Assembly (NCBI RefSeq): GCF_039534125.1
Contig: NZ_BAAAUV010000001.1
Span: 558,001-622,000 of the forward strand
Source: Actinocorallia longicatena
Lineage (GTDB): Bacteria; Actinomycetota; Actinomycetes; Streptosporangiales; Streptosporangiaceae
Reading direction: 5' to 3'
DNA length: 64,000 nucleotides
Below, piece by piece: positions 17,888-27,213 of the stretch. The translations under genes were made by a program, and so were the position numbers. How positions within the stretch are numbered: the first letter of the stretch is position 1; each line of letters starts with the position of its first letter. Under the pieces are notes generated by a model that saw nothing but the letters and a program-made list of their open reading frames with translations, was not told the DNA's origin and made no database searches.

Positions 17888-19086
17888 GCGCCGGTTCCTT
17901 CCCGTGCGGGCAGCGGCAGGGTGACGGCCAGAGCGGTGCCCTGCCCGGGTGCGGTCTCCAGGGTGAGGGTGCCGTGCAGGGCACTGGCCCGGGCGCGGAT
18001 GGCGTCCAGTCCGAATCCGGACTCGCCCCCGGGTTCGGTGGGGGCGGCGGGATCGAAGCCGTGCCCGTCATCGACGACGTCGAGGGCGATCTCGCTGTCC
18101 ATGTAGCTCAGGGTCATCTCGACGTGGGTCGCGTCCGCGTGCTGGACGGTGTTGGCCAGCGCGGACTGGGCTATGCGCAGCAGCGCGACCTCGTGCGGGG
18201 TGGGCAGGTCGGTGGGGGTGCCGGAGATCCGGCAGCGGACCGTCAGCGGAGCGACCTGAGCGGTCGTCGCGCACAGCCGCTCCAGCGCGGCGGGCAGGCT
18301 CCCTGCCTCGAGTCCGGGCGGGCTGAGGGCGCGGACGAACCTCCTGGCCTCGGCGAGGTTGTCGACGGCGGTCTGCCGGGCGTGGCGGACGTGCTTCAGC
18401 GCTCCGTCGTCCCGGCCGGACGACTGGGCGCGTTCGGCGGCCTGGAGGAGCAGCTGGATGGAGGACAGGCCCTGGGCGAGGGTGTCGTGGATCTCTCGGG
18501 CGAGCCGTTCGCGCTCGGCCAGGACGCCGGCGGCGCGCTCGGCCGCCGCCAGCTCTCCGCGGGTCTCGGTCAGCTCCTCGATGAGCCTTCGCCGCTGCTC
18601 GCTCTCCCGGTAGAGGGCCTGGTAACCCAGGGTCACCGCGACGGCGACGGCGGCGCCCAGGATCGGGCCGAGGACGATACCGGGATTGATGCTGTGGGTG
18701 TGCCGGCCGAACGCGGCGATCGCCAGCACGGTGGTGGCCGCGACCGAGGCCAGGGCCCAGCGACGCGGCAGCAGATGCAGCTGGACGAAGAACAGGGGAA
18801 AGGCCAGCCAGATGCCGTCCGGGGTGAGGGCGAGCAGCACCAGCCAGGAGGCCATGACGGCCGCCAGCCACCAGAGGGCGGCTTTCGCCCGGGTCCCGAC
18901 GGGCCGCAGCAGGGGTCCGGTGCCGTAGACCACCGCGAGCCAGCAGGCAGCCGTCACCACGGCGCGGGCGTTCGCGGCTCCGTCCGCCACGGCCCGCACC
19001 GCTGCCAGGGCCAGGAGGCCGCCGAACAACAGGTGCAGGCAGACACGCAGGACCCGCAACGCGGGCGTCAGGGAAGGATCGTTCAC
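17884..19086 (-). CDS. sensor histidine kinase, NarX/DesK-like (HisKA_3)
   Basis: A 400-residue membrane kinase. The N-terminal third has five to six hydrophobic helices and no large external sensor, as in DesK/LiaS-type intramembrane sensors. The dimerisation box is ERLAREIHDTLAQGLSSIQL, with His as the phosphorylation site. The ATP domain has DVVDDGHGFD and GFGLDAIRARA. The start is GTG 19086, preceded by GAGAG; a longer frame to 19167 has no support. It forms an operon with the response regulator downstream. The intramembrane design and the adjacent exporter suggest sensing of envelope stress or a membrane-active compound. Confidence 0.9.
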   Translation of the reverse strand: MNDPSLTPALRVLRVCLHLLFGGLLALAAVRAVADGAANARAVVTAACWLAVVYGTGPLLRPVGTRAKAALWWLAAVMASWLVLLALTPDGIWLAFPLFFVQLHLLPRRWALASVAATTVLAIAAFGRHTHSINPGIVLGPILGAAVAVAVTLGYQALYRESEQRRRLIEELTETRGELAAAERAAGVLAERERLAREIHDTLAQGLSSIQLLLQAAERAQSSGRDDGALKHVRHARQTAVDNLAEARRFVRALSPPGLEAGSLPAALERLCATTAQVAPLTVRCRISGTPTDLPTPHEVALLRIAQSALANTVQHADATHVEMTLSYMDSEIALDVVDDGHGFDPAAPTEPGGESGFGLDAIRARASALHGTLTLETAPGQGTALAVTLPLPAREGTGA

Positions 19087-19310
19087 TGCTCTCTCATCGG
19101 CCGCCGTACATCGTCTGCTTCGTGCTCCTGCCCAGCTCAGGATATGCGGACGGGCGGGCGGCGACATCGATCAAAAGGTGGAGACGAAGGTGAAACTTCG
19201 GGCTGCGATCCTTCGGTCCCGAGCCTGATGCCACGGCCGCGACGGAAGACGAGGGTGGAGACCTGGTTCCGGGAGACCTGGAACCGATCCGCACTGAGAG
19301 AGGCAGGGCC

Positions 19311-20387
19311 GTGTTCGTCGCCTGGAGAGATCTCCGATTCGCCAAGGGCCGCTTCGCCCTCATGGGCACCGTGATCATGATGATCACGGTGCTGGTGGGG
19401 CTGCTGTCCGGGCTCACGGCCGGGCTGGGCAGGGAGAACACCTCCGCCATCACCGGACTTCCCGCCGACCATCTGGCCTTCTCCGCGGACGGCCGAGGCA
19501 TCTCCTTCACCGACTCCCGCATCGACCGGGGCACCTGGACGAAGTGGGCCCGGGTGCCCGGCGTGACGTCCGCCCGGCCCCTGGGCATCGCGATGACCAA
19601 GGCTCAGGCCGGATCCGCCACCGCCGCACTGTCCGCGTTCGGCGTCCAGAGGGGATCCGGCCTCGGCCCCGCCTCCGGCGATCTCGGCAAGGGCACCGTG
19701 ATCATGTCAACGAAGGCGGCCGACGCTCTGAAAGTGAAGGCCGGTGACGCGCTCACGCTGAACGGGCACAAGGTCACCGTCGCGGCCGTCAGGGGTGCCG
19801 CGATGTACAGCCACACCCCCGTGGTGTGGACCTCCCTCGACGACTGGCAGCGGCTCGGTGCCTCGCCGGAAGACGGCGAGCAGGCCACCGTCGTGGCCCT
19901 GTCGACGACCTCCGCGGCCGATCTTCCGGCGGCTGACCGCACACTGAACACCAGGACCGTCAGCAGTGGCGACGCGGTGAGGGCGATCGGTTCCTTCACC
20001 GCGGAGAACGGATCCCTGCAGCTGATGCGCGGCTTCCTGTTCGCGATCTCAGCCCTGGTCATCGGCGCGTTCTTCACGGTGTGGACCATCCAGCGCAGTG
20101 GCGACGTCGCCGTCCTCAAGGCGCTCGGCGCCTCCACCGGCTATCTGCTCAGGGACGCTCTCGGCCAGGCCCTGATCCTTCTCGTGCTCGGCACCGGTAC
20201 CGGCGCCCTGATCGCCGCCTGCCTCGGCGCCGCCGTCAGCGGCGGCGCGATCCCGTTCGTCCTGGACGCGGGAACCGTTCTCGTCCCGATGGCCGTCATG
20301 ATCGCCCTCGGCGCGCTCGGGGCCGCCCTGTCCGTCCGCCGCATCACCTCCGTCGACCCGCTCACCGCCCTGGGAAGTGCCCGATGA
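19311..20387 (+). CDS. FtsX/MacB-like ABC transporter permease
   Basis: A 358-residue permease with one N-terminal membrane helix (VIMMITVLVGLLSGLTAGLG), an extracytoplasmic domain of about 200 residues and three C-terminal helices (FLFAISALVIGAFFTVWTIQ, ALILLVLGTGTGALIAACLG and one around VPMAVMIALGALGAALSV). This is the FtsX topology. The coupling stretch GDVAVLKALGASTGYLLRD is typical of MacB-type proteins. Start GTG 19311 follows GAGAGAGG. Overlaps the ATPase gene by four bases. Such pairs export peptides or signal envelope stress; the divergent two-component system probably controls it. Confidence 0.9.
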   Translation: MFVAWRDLRFAKGRFALMGTVIMMITVLVGLLSGLTAGLGRENTSAITGLPADHLAFSADGRGISFTDSRIDRGTWTKWARVPGVTSARPLGIAMTKAQAGSATAALSAFGVQRGSGLGPASGDLGKGTVIMSTKAADALKVKAGDALTLNGHKVTVAAVRGAAMYSHTPVVWTSLDDWQRLGASPEDGEQATVVALSTTSAADLPAADRTLNTRTVSSGDAVRAIGSFTAENGSLQLMRGFLFAISALVIGAFFTVWTIQRSGDVAVLKALGASTGYLLRDALGQALILLVLGTGTGALIAACLGAAVSGGAIPFVLDAGTVLVPMAVMIALGALGAALSVRRITSVDPLTALGSAR

Positions 20388-21082
20388 CCTCCACCGGACT
20401 GGACCTGACCGGCATCACCCTCACCTACCCCGACGGCGCCGGCCGTCTGACCGCCCTCGACGGGGTGGGCCTGGCCGTCCCCGCCGGCACGATCACCGCG
20501 GTCGTCGGCCCTTCCGGATCCGGCAAGTCCAGCCTCCTCGCGGTCGCCGCCACCCTCATCACCCCCGACAGCGGACGTGTGGTCATCGCCGGCACCGACA
20601 CCCACGGTCTCAGCCGCGGCGACCTGACCGCCCTCCGCCGCACCACCATCGGCATCGTCTTCCAGCAGCCCAACCTGCTGCCCTCCCTCACCGCGGCAGA
20701 ACAGCTCCAGGTCATGGCCCACCTCGACGGCCGCAGCCCGGCCAGGGCCCGCGCCCGTGCCCTGGAGACCCTCGACGCGGTCGGCCTCGCCGACCAGGCC
20801 CACCGCCGCCCCCACCAGCTCTCCGGCGGCCAGCGCCAGCGCGTCACCATCGCCCGCGCCCTCATGAACGACCCCGCCGTCCTTCTGGTGGACGAGCCCA
20901 CCAGCGCCCTCGACCACGACCGCGGCGCCGCCGTCCTCGACCTCATCGCCACCCTCACCCGCCAGAAGGCCACCGCGACCGTCCTGGTCACCCACGACCG
21001 CGCCCTCCTCACCACGGTCGACACGATCACCGAGGTCCGCGACGGCCGTCTCACCACCCCTGCCCGGCGATCCGAAGGCTGA
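20384..21082 (+). CDS. ABC transporter ATP-binding protein
   Basis: A 232-residue nucleotide-binding subunit of the LolD/MacB group. Walker A is GPSGSGKSS (residues 42-50), the Q-loop is VFQQPNLLP, the signature LSGGQRQR, Walker B VLLVDEPTSALD and the switch His lies in VLVTHDRALL. It pairs with the FtsX-like permease, whose stop codon it overlaps (ATGA). Together they form a minimal exporter with one ATPase and one permease gene, presumably dimers of each. The length is normal and all motifs are intact. Confidence 0.94.
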   Translation: MTSTGLDLTGITLTYPDGAGRLTALDGVGLAVPAGTITAVVGPSGSGKSSLLAVAATLITPDSGRVVIAGTDTHGLSRGDLTALRRTTIGIVFQQPNLLPSLTAAEQLQVMAHLDGRSPARARARALETLDAVGLADQAHRRPHQLSGGQRQRVTIARALMNDPAVLLVDEPTSALDHDRGAAVLDLIATLTRQKATATVLVTHDRALLTTVDTITEVRDGRLTTPARRSEG

Positions 21083-21526
21083 GCGGCCGCCAGCCGAGAT
21101 CCTCGGGCAGGGTGACCGAGCAGGAGCTCCTCGTCGAAGGCGGGACACCGGCCGTCCAGGTCCAGCCGGTGATGGCGGGGGCGTCCTCGCCGTGTTCGCG
21201 GGTGTGGCGCAGTCGCAGGCGTTCGTCGGCGATGCGCTGGAGCAGGTGGCCGGCGCGGACGGCGAGGCCGGGGACGGGGGCTGTGGCAGCGGTTCTTAGG
21301 CGGCCAGGATTCCGCACTGGACTCGGAGATCATCATTCGGGTGTCGACGGGCAGAAGCGGTCGCATCTGCCCGGCCCGATCCTCCGCCCCGAACCTTGTG
21401 TCCGGTGCGTGCGCCGGCCTTTCCGCGACTCGGGACTGAGTAAGGGGGTACTCGTGTGGGCGGCTGCGGTTCAGGGGAGGCTGTGGCTGTCAGAGCGGGT
21501 TCGGGGAACCAGGCGATTCGGGGCAG
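21083..21526. other. intergenic scar between ABC operon and giant gene
   Basis: About 440 bases without an intact gene. The first half carries the phosphoketolase fragment listed separately. The second half (21300-21526) shows nothing recognisable and would contain the promoter of the 1,405-residue protein gene. Confidence 0.4.
21156..21275 (-). pseudogene. phosphoketolase C-terminal fragment
   Basis: Minus-strand residues PVPGLAVRAGHLLQRIADER followed by LRLRHTREHGEDAPAITGWT match the extreme C-terminus of xylulose-5-phosphate/fructose-6-phosphate phosphoketolase, where RVPGL, the helical arm and REHGEDxPEIxxW are characteristic. Only about 40 codons remain, without start or active-site regions. 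It marks a deletion next to the giant gene. Confidence 0.7.
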
Positions 21527-24500
21527 ATGATGGACGAGGTAGCGGCATCCGGACGGGCGAACACGGAGCCGCGGCCGGGCGCTGACGCTCATGCCGCCAA
21601 AGCCAGGACGGCCTACGAGGCGTCGCGCTTCGAGGAGTCGCTGGCCGAGGTCGGCAGGGTGATCGCCACGATCACCTCGGACGGGCCGGACGCCGCCGCC
21701 TCCTATCTCCATCCCTACGCCGACACGTGGCTGGCAGCCGCCACGGCCGCCCACCCGCACGACATCCCGCACCAGCTGGCGGCCGGCCGGAACGCCTGGG
21801 AGGTCTACCGGTTCCTGTCGCAGTCGCCGGGCCTGACCGGCGCGCAGCGGGCCCGCCTGGCGATCGGGGTCCAGTACACCGCCGGGTATCTGGCATTCGG
21901 ATCCCCGACCTCCGACCTGGCCGTCGCCGCGTTCACGCTGGCGCGGGCCCTGTATGAGGGGCTGACCGACGGCGACCACCGACTGGACGTCGCCGCCTCG
22001 TGGAGCAGCCAGGCCATGCACCACCACCTGATCTCCTTTCATCCCGCGCAGCCCGATCCGGCGGCCGAGCAGGCCAGGCAGCGCGCGGCGGCGGCCCAGG
22101 CGGCGGTGATCCTTGATCCGATCGCCGAGAGCCTGCCCGATCCCGCGATCGGCCCGCCCGAACTGCAGCGGATGGCCGACCTCTTCTCCTGGCTGATCGG
22201 CCTGCTCACCTTCGGCGGCGCCGACTCGGCCCCCAGCGTCCAGGCCGTCGTCCACGCCAAGCTCGTCTACGCGGCGATGACCGACCGCGATCACCGAATC
22301 GACGTGGCGTCCTGCCTGACGAGCCTGTCGCTGCGGCATCACGAGACGTCGTTCCACCCCGTCTGCCCCGACCCCGCAGCCGAACAGGCGCGGCAGCGCG
22401 CGGCCGCCGCAGAGGCCGCCGACCTGGTCTTCCCCATCGCCGAGGCCGCTCCCATGCCCGGCCTCGCGGCAGCCGACGTGCTGCGGGTCGCCGGGCTCCT
22501 GGACCGGCTGATCGGGCTGCTGACGTTCGGCGGCCCCGAGTCCGCGCCCAGCGTCCGGGCGACCGAACTCGCCGGGCAGGCCTATGCCGCGCTGGTCGAC
22601 CGCGACCACCGGATCGACATCGCCTCGTCCCTGACGGGCCTGTCGCTGCGGCATCACGAGACCTCCTTCCAGCCTGCCTGCCCCGACCCCGCAGCCGAAC
22701 AGGCACACCAGCGCGCGGCCGCCGCAGAGGCCGCCTCCCTGGTCTTCGCCATCGCCGATCCACCGGCGGAGAGCCTGCTCAGCGGCGCGGACCTCGGCCG
22801 AGCGGCCGGAATCCTCGACCGTCTGGCCGGTCTGGTCGCCTTCGGCGCGTCCGGCGCTGACCTTCCCGGGGTCGAGGCGCTCGCCCAGCGGGCCGCCGAC
22901 CTGCGCGACCGGATCCGCGAGCTCCTCGCCGGAATCGCCGGGGCCGTCGCGGCGGCGGAGGCGGCGGTCGTCCGGGACGAGGAGCAGGCCGGGATCCGTC
23001 CGGCCGGATCCGCGGATCCCGTCGACTACGAGCGGCTCGCCGAGTTCACGCCCAACCCGTTCTGGGGCCCTCCGCACCTGGTCACCGCACTGTCCGAGCT
23101 GGCCTTCGCCTACCAGCACGCCGGGCGGACCGCGGAGGCCGTCGCGGCGATGGGACGCCGGGCGCTGGCCTACCGGCGGCTGGCCGGAGCCGACCCCGCC
23201 GCCCACCGGCCCGGCCTCGCCCAGGCCCTGGTCGGCCAGAGCCGGTTCCTGCAGGTCGCGGGGGCCCTCGCCGAAGCGGTCCCGCCCGGCGAGGAAGCCG
23301 TGATCGTGCAGGAGGAACTGGCCGGGATCCGCCCCGCCGGCGGCCACGACCCGGTGAACTACTCCCATCTGGCGGGGGCCGTCCCGAACGGCTACTGGGC
23401 AGCCCCGCACCTCCTCGACGGCCTGGCCAACCTCGCCCACGCCTACCGGCGGGCGGGCCTGCCACTCGACGGATTGGCGATCATGGGCAACCGGGCCGGA
23501 GCCTACGAGCGGCTCGCCATCGACGATCTCGCCCTGCACGAGGCGGGCCTGACGGCCGCCCGCGAGGACGAGAACGTGTTCTGGCGCACCGCGGGCATGC
23601 CACCGGAGCCCTCCGCCGGCGTGCCCGACCCCGAGCCGCCGGCCCATCTGTCGACCGGCCCGGTGGCCGCGCTGTCGCGCAACTCCAACCAGCTCGACAT
23701 CTTCGCCGTCGCCGAGGACGGCGGCGTGTGGAGTGCCTGGTGGAACGGCGAGCCCTGGCGCGACTGGTTCCGGATCGGCGCCCGCGCGTTCGGCCCGCGG
23801 ACGCCGATCGCCACGCTGTCCCGCAACTCCGACCAGATGGACGTGTTCGCCGTCGGCCTGGACGGCGGCGTCTACAGCGCCTGGTGGAACGGCAACCCCT
23901 GGCGCGACTGGTTCCGCGTCGGCACCCGGACGTTCACCCAGAACACCCCTATCTCCGCCCTTTCCCGCAACGACGACCAGATGGACCTGTTCGCCGTCGG
24001 CGAGGACGGCGGCGTCTACAGCGCCTGGTGGAACGGCGACTGGCACGACTGGTTCCGGATCGGCACCGCGGTCTTCGCTCAGGGCACCCCCATCGCCGTC
24101 CTGTCCCGCAACCCCGACCAGATGGACCTGTTCGCCGTCGGCCTGGACGGCAGGGTGTGGAGTGCCTGGTGGAACGGCGTATGGCACGACTGGTTCCCCA
24201 TCGGCGACCGGACGTTCGCCCAGGGCACCCCGATCGCCGCCCTGTCCCGCAACCCCGACCAGATGGACCTGTTCGCCGTCGGCCTCGACGGCGGCATGTG
24301 GAGCGCCTGGTGGAACGGCAACCCCTGGCGCGACTGGTTCCGGATCGGCACCGCGGTCTTCGCCCAGGGCACCCCCATCGCCGCCCTGTCGCGCAACCCC
24401 GACCAGATGGACGTCTTCGCCGTCGGCCTCGACGGCGGCGTATGGAGCGCCTGGTGGAACGGCAACCCCTGGCGGGAATGGTTCCGGCTGGGCGGCGGCG

Positions 24501-25744
24501 AGTTCGGGCAGGGCACGCCGATCGCGGCCCTGGCCCGCGACGCCGACCACATGGACCTGTTCGCGGTGGGCCGCGACGGCCGGGTCTTCACGGCGACCTG
24601 GAACGGCAACCCGTGGCGCGGCTGGTTCCCGATCTCCATCGTCCGGCCGCGGCCCTTCTACATCGTCGGCCACAACCCCAACAGCCTGGCCGAGGCCCGT
24701 GCCGATCTGGAGGCCGGCGCCAACGCGCTGGAACCCGACGTGCAGACCTACCGGTCCAGCCCGCTGCTGTGCGTCAGCCACGGTCCCGGCGGCGGCGACG
24801 CCCCCACGCTGGAGGAGTACCTCACCGGCCTGCACTCCCTGGCCGTGGAGTTCCCCCAGCTCGCCCTCATCGTGTTCGACTGCAAGGAGCCGGTGACCTC
24901 GCCCGAGCACGGCCTGGAGCTGCTGACGGCGATCCGCGAGCACCTCACCTACGACAACGACCTCAACGTGATCATCTCCATCGCCTCCCGCGACGACCAC
25001 CAGGACGCCTTCTTCGACCACATCGTCGACCGGCTCGGCCCCCGCGAGGGACTGATGATCGACTACGAGAACGATCCGGGCTCGGTGTCGAACTACTTCA
25101 CCGGCCGCGGCGTCGTCAACCAGGGCTACGGCAACGGCATCTCCTTCTTCAACCGGCTGATCGGCCCCTACTACCGCTACACGCTGGAGGCCGCCTGCGC
25201 CCTCCGCGCCCAGGCCGGCCGCCCCAGATTCATCTATGTGTGGACGACCAACACCGACAACGCGATGCGCGAGTACATCCGGATCGGCGTCGACGGCATC
25301 ATCACCGACGACCTCGCCGACCTCCGCGGCATCATCGGCGAGCCCGAGGCGGCGTCCCTGGTCCGCCTCGCCACCCGAGCCGACAACCCCTTCCAGCCGG
25401 CCAACCGCGCCTACGGCCTGACCGTCCACACCACGAACAAGTGGATGGCCGGCACCGACGCCAACGTCACCTTCACCCTGACCGGCGCCCTCGGCACCGT
25501 GAGCAAGACCATCAACACCGACCTCATCAAGCGGATGGAGAGCGACCGCTGGAACCACGTCACCATCCCCAGCAACGACCTCGGCCCGCTCACCTCCGTC
25601 AGCGTCCGCCGCGACGACTCCGGCAACGCCCCCGACTGGCACCTCGGCCGCATCACCGTGGCCAGCGCCCGCTATGGCACCCACGCCGAAGCCGTCTTCG
25701 ACCGCTGGATCGACACGACCGACCTCTACACCGTCAACCTGTGA
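21527..25744 (+). CDS. giant propeller-lectin/sphingomyelinase D-like/PLAT protein
   Basis: A 1,405-residue protein. Residues 1-480 contain three tandem units of about 105 residues (starting near 149, 254 and 358, each with DRDHRIDVAS and DPAAEQARQRAAAA). Residues 480-700 hold two 111-residue TPR-like units (EEQAGIRPAG/EELAGIRPAG). Residues 711-1037 are seven blades of 46-48 residues (DQMDLFAVGLDGGVWSAWWN), like the PLL fucose-lectin propeller. Residues 1042-1275 match sphingomyelinase D/phospholipase D toxins: His1049 (IVGH), Glu1069 and Asp1071, His1085, Asp1118 (IVFD) and Trp1239, with nearly the same spacing as in spider SMase D. Residues 1290-1390 are a PLAT domain. No signal peptide is seen. 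The ATG at 21527 or 21530 could serve. It probably binds glycans and cleaves a phospholipid headgroup; the route out of the cell is unknown. Confidence 0.88.
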   Translation: MMDEVAASGRANTEPRPGADAHAAKARTAYEASRFEESLAEVGRVIATITSDGPDAAASYLHPYADTWLAAATAAHPHDIPHQLAAGRNAWEVYRFLSQSPGLTGAQRARLAIGVQYTAGYLAFGSPTSDLAVAAFTLARALYEGLTDGDHRLDVAASWSSQAMHHHLISFHPAQPDPAAEQARQRAAAAQAAVILDPIAESLPDPAIGPPELQRMADLFSWLIGLLTFGGADSAPSVQAVVHAKLVYAAMTDRDHRIDVASCLTSLSLRHHETSFHPVCPDPAAEQARQRAAAAEAADLVFPIAEAAPMPGLAAADVLRVAGLLDRLIGLLTFGGPESAPSVRATELAGQAYAALVDRDHRIDIASSLTGLSLRHHETSFQPACPDPAAEQAHQRAAAAEAASLVFAIADPPAESLLSGADLGRAAGILDRLAGLVAFGASGADLPGVEALAQRAADLRDRIRELLAGIAGAVAAAEAAVVRDEEQAGIRPAGSADPVDYERLAEFTPNPFWGPPHLVTALSELAFAYQHAGRTAEAVAAMGRRALAYRRLAGADPAAHRPGLAQALVGQSRFLQVAGALAEAVPPGEEAVIVQEELAGIRPAGGHDPVNYSHLAGAVPNGYWAAPHLLDGLANLAHAYRRAGLPLDGLAIMGNRAGAYERLAIDDLALHEAGLTAAREDENVFWRTAGMPPEPSAGVPDPEPPAHLSTGPVAALSRNSNQLDIFAVAEDGGVWSAWWNGEPWRDWFRIGARAFGPRTPIATLSRNSDQMDVFAVGLDGGVYSAWWNGNPWRDWFRVGTRTFTQNTPISALSRNDDQMDLFAVGEDGGVYSAWWNGDWHDWFRIGTAVFAQGTPIAVLSRNPDQMDLFAVGLDGRVWSAWWNGVWHDWFPIGDRTFAQGTPIAALSRNPDQMDLFAVGLDGGMWSAWWNGNPWRDWFRIGTAVFAQGTPIAALSRNPDQMDVFAVGLDGGVWSAWWNGNPWREWFRLGGGEFGQGTPIAALARDADHMDLFAVGRDGRVFTATWNGNPWRGWFPISIVRPRPFYIVGHNPNSLAEARADLEAGANALEPDVQTYRSSPLLCVSHGPGGGDAPTLEEYLTGLHSLAVEFPQLALIVFDCKEPVTSPEHGLELLTAIREHLTYDNDLNVIISIASRDDHQDAFFDHIVDRLGPREGLMIDYENDPGSVSNYFTGRGVVNQGYGNGISFFNRLIGPYYRYTLEAACALRAQAGRPRFIYVWTTNTDNAMREYIRIGVDGIITDDLADLRGIIGEPEAASLVRLATRADNPFQPANRAYGLTVHTTNKWMAGTDANVTFTLTGALGTVSKTINTDLIKRMESDRWNHVTIPSNDLGPLTSVSVRRDDSGNAPDWHLGRITVASARYGTHAEAVFDRWIDTTDLYTVNL

Positions 25745-25950
25745 GAACGCCCCCGCCAGAGCGCGGCGGGCAGCGCCCGGTAAGCCTCGGCGAACTCGCC
25801 GACGGCCGGGGCGCGGTGATGGCCTCGTCCTGGTCCCCGGCGCGGGCCGATCATCGCGGCCAGGACCGTGCGGGCCGCGCCGACGCCCTCGGGGTCGCCG
25901 ACCCACGCCAGAGCCGTCGCGGTGTCAGCTCTCCAGCGCAGGGCTGGGAG
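25745..25950 (-). other. possible minus-strand gene remnant
   Basis: A minus-strand frame reads TATALAWVGDPEGVGAARTV, LAAMIGPRRG and VGEFAEAYRALPAALW. It looks coding by composition but has neither a start nor a usable length. It lies directly after the stop of the acyl-CoA dehydrogenase's downstream region and against the end of the giant gene. I could not identify it. Confidence 0.3.
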
Positions 25951-27096
25951 CTACAATCCGAGGTCGCGGCCGATGAGTTCCTTCATGATTTCGGAGGAGC
26001 CGGCCCAGATTCGGGTGACGCGGGCGTCGGTCCAGGCCTGGGCGGCTCGGTATTCGGTCATGTAGCCGTAGCCGCCGTGGAGCTGGACGCAGTGGTCGAG
26101 GACGTGGTTCTGGACTTCGGCCGACCAGTACTTGGCCTTGGCGGCGTCGATGGGGGTCATCTCGCCCTCGGTGTGGGCCTCGACGCAGCGGTCGACGTAG
26201 GCCTGGGCGACCTCGATGCGGGTGAAGAGGTCGGCGAGCAGGAACTTGTTGTGCTGGAACGAGCCGATCGAGCTGCCGAAGGCCTTGCGGTCCTTGACGT
26301 ACTGCAGGGTCTCGTGGAGGACCTGGGTGGCGTGGGCGAGGTTGGTGATCGCGGCGCCGATGCGCTCCTGCGGGAGCAGCTTCATCATCGAGATGAAGCC
26401 CATGCCCTCCTCGCCGATGAGGTTCTCGGCCGGGACGCGGACGTCGCTGAAGAACAGTTCGGCGGTGTCGGACTCGTGCTGGCCGATCTTGTCGAGCTTG
26501 CGGCCGCGCTCGAAGCCCGGCATTCCGGCCTCGACGGCGAACAGGGAGATGCCCTTGGCGCCCTTCTCGGGGTCGGTGCGGGCGGCGACGATCACCAGGT
26601 CGGCGGAGTAGCCGTTGGTGATGAAGGTCTTGCTGCCGTTGATGATCCAGTCGGTGCCGTCCTTGACGGCCGTGGTGCGCAGCGCGGCGAGGTCGGATCC
26701 GCCGGACGGCTCGGTCATGCCGATGGCCGTCCAGAGCTCGCCGGTGCAGAACTTCGGCAGCCAGCGCTGCCGCTGCTCCTCGGTCGTGAGGTGCACGAGG
26801 TAGGGGGCGACGATGTCGGCGTGGATGCCCAGGCAGGAGGCGAAGCCCATGCTGACCTTGGCGAACTCCTCGTTGACGACCGCGTTGAAGCGGAAGTCCT
26901 CGGCGCCGGAGCCGCCGTACTGCTCGGGGACCTCCAGGCCGAGGAACCCGAGCTTGCCGGCCTCGAGCCAGACCTCGCGGTCGACGCCCCGCTGCTCGAC
27001 GAACTTCGGGTAGCCGGGGATCAGCGTCCGCTCGGCGAAGGCCCGCACGGTGTCGCGGAATGTCTCGTGGTCCTCGTTGTACAGCGTCCGTCGCAC
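25951..27096 (-). CDS. acyl-CoA dehydrogenase
   Basis: A 381-residue flavoprotein that introduces the alpha-beta double bond in acyl-CoA. Family signatures are the FAD-binding TEPSGGSDLAALRT, the loop KTFITNGYSADLVIVAARTD, QYVKDRKAFGSSIGSFQHNK and the C-terminal LHGGYGYMTEYRAAQAWTDA with the catalytic Glu in MTEY. The terminal VTRIWAGSSEIMKELIGRDL is typical. The length is normal. A perfect palindrome of TetR-operator type lies 35 bases upstream of the start, so control by a TetR regulator responding to acyl-CoA is likely. The divergent SDR gene may share it. Confidence 0.94.
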   Translation of the reverse strand: MRRTLYNEDHETFRDTVRAFAERTLIPGYPKFVEQRGVDREVWLEAGKLGFLGLEVPEQYGGSGAEDFRFNAVVNEEFAKVSMGFASCLGIHADIVAPYLVHLTTEEQRQRWLPKFCTGELWTAIGMTEPSGGSDLAALRTTAVKDGTDWIINGSKTFITNGYSADLVIVAARTDPEKGAKGISLFAVEAGMPGFERGRKLDKIGQHESDTAELFFSDVRVPAENLIGEEGMGFISMMKLLPQERIGAAITNLAHATQVLHETLQYVKDRKAFGSSIGSFQHNKFLLADLFTRIEVAQAYVDRCVEAHTEGEMTPIDAAKAKYWSAEVQNHVLDHCVQLHGGYGYMTEYRAAQAWTDARVTRIWAGSSEIMKELIGRDLGL

Positions 27097-27130
27097 GTCG
27101 CGCCTCCTCAGGGTTCACAGCGCCCGGCTC

Positions 27131-27148
27131 ATTAAGCGCACGCTTAAT
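27131..27148. promoter_or_regulatory. TetR-type palindrome ATTAAGCGCACGCTTAAT
   Basis: Two eight-base arms (ATTAAGCG/CGCTTAAT) around a CA spacer. It lies 35-52 bases upstream of the acyl-CoA dehydrogenase start, where it would cover the promoter. The core AAGCG-nn-CGCTT recurs at 35385-35396 before the reductase gene, which hints at one shared or related TetR regulator. Confidence 0.65.
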
Positions 27149-27213
27149 CTACCGGATCGATTCCGGACTTTTCACCACAGGGGCCCCTTGCGAGAGCGAA
27201 GCGGGCAGATTAC

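Noticed and set aside
23660..24650. tandem repeat as CRISPR or minisatellite
   Set aside because: The 140-146-base periodicity is explained by seven protein blades; the spacing units are coding and diverged.
21296..25906. 1,536-residue minus-strand frame
   Set aside because: It is the antisense shadow of the giant gene; its repetitive Gly/Val/Asp text mirrors the plus-strand codon bias, and the plus strand has recognisable domains.
23728..27135. 1,135-residue plus-strand frame
   Set aside because: Alternative frame of the giant gene continuing over the antisense of the acyl-CoA dehydrogenase.
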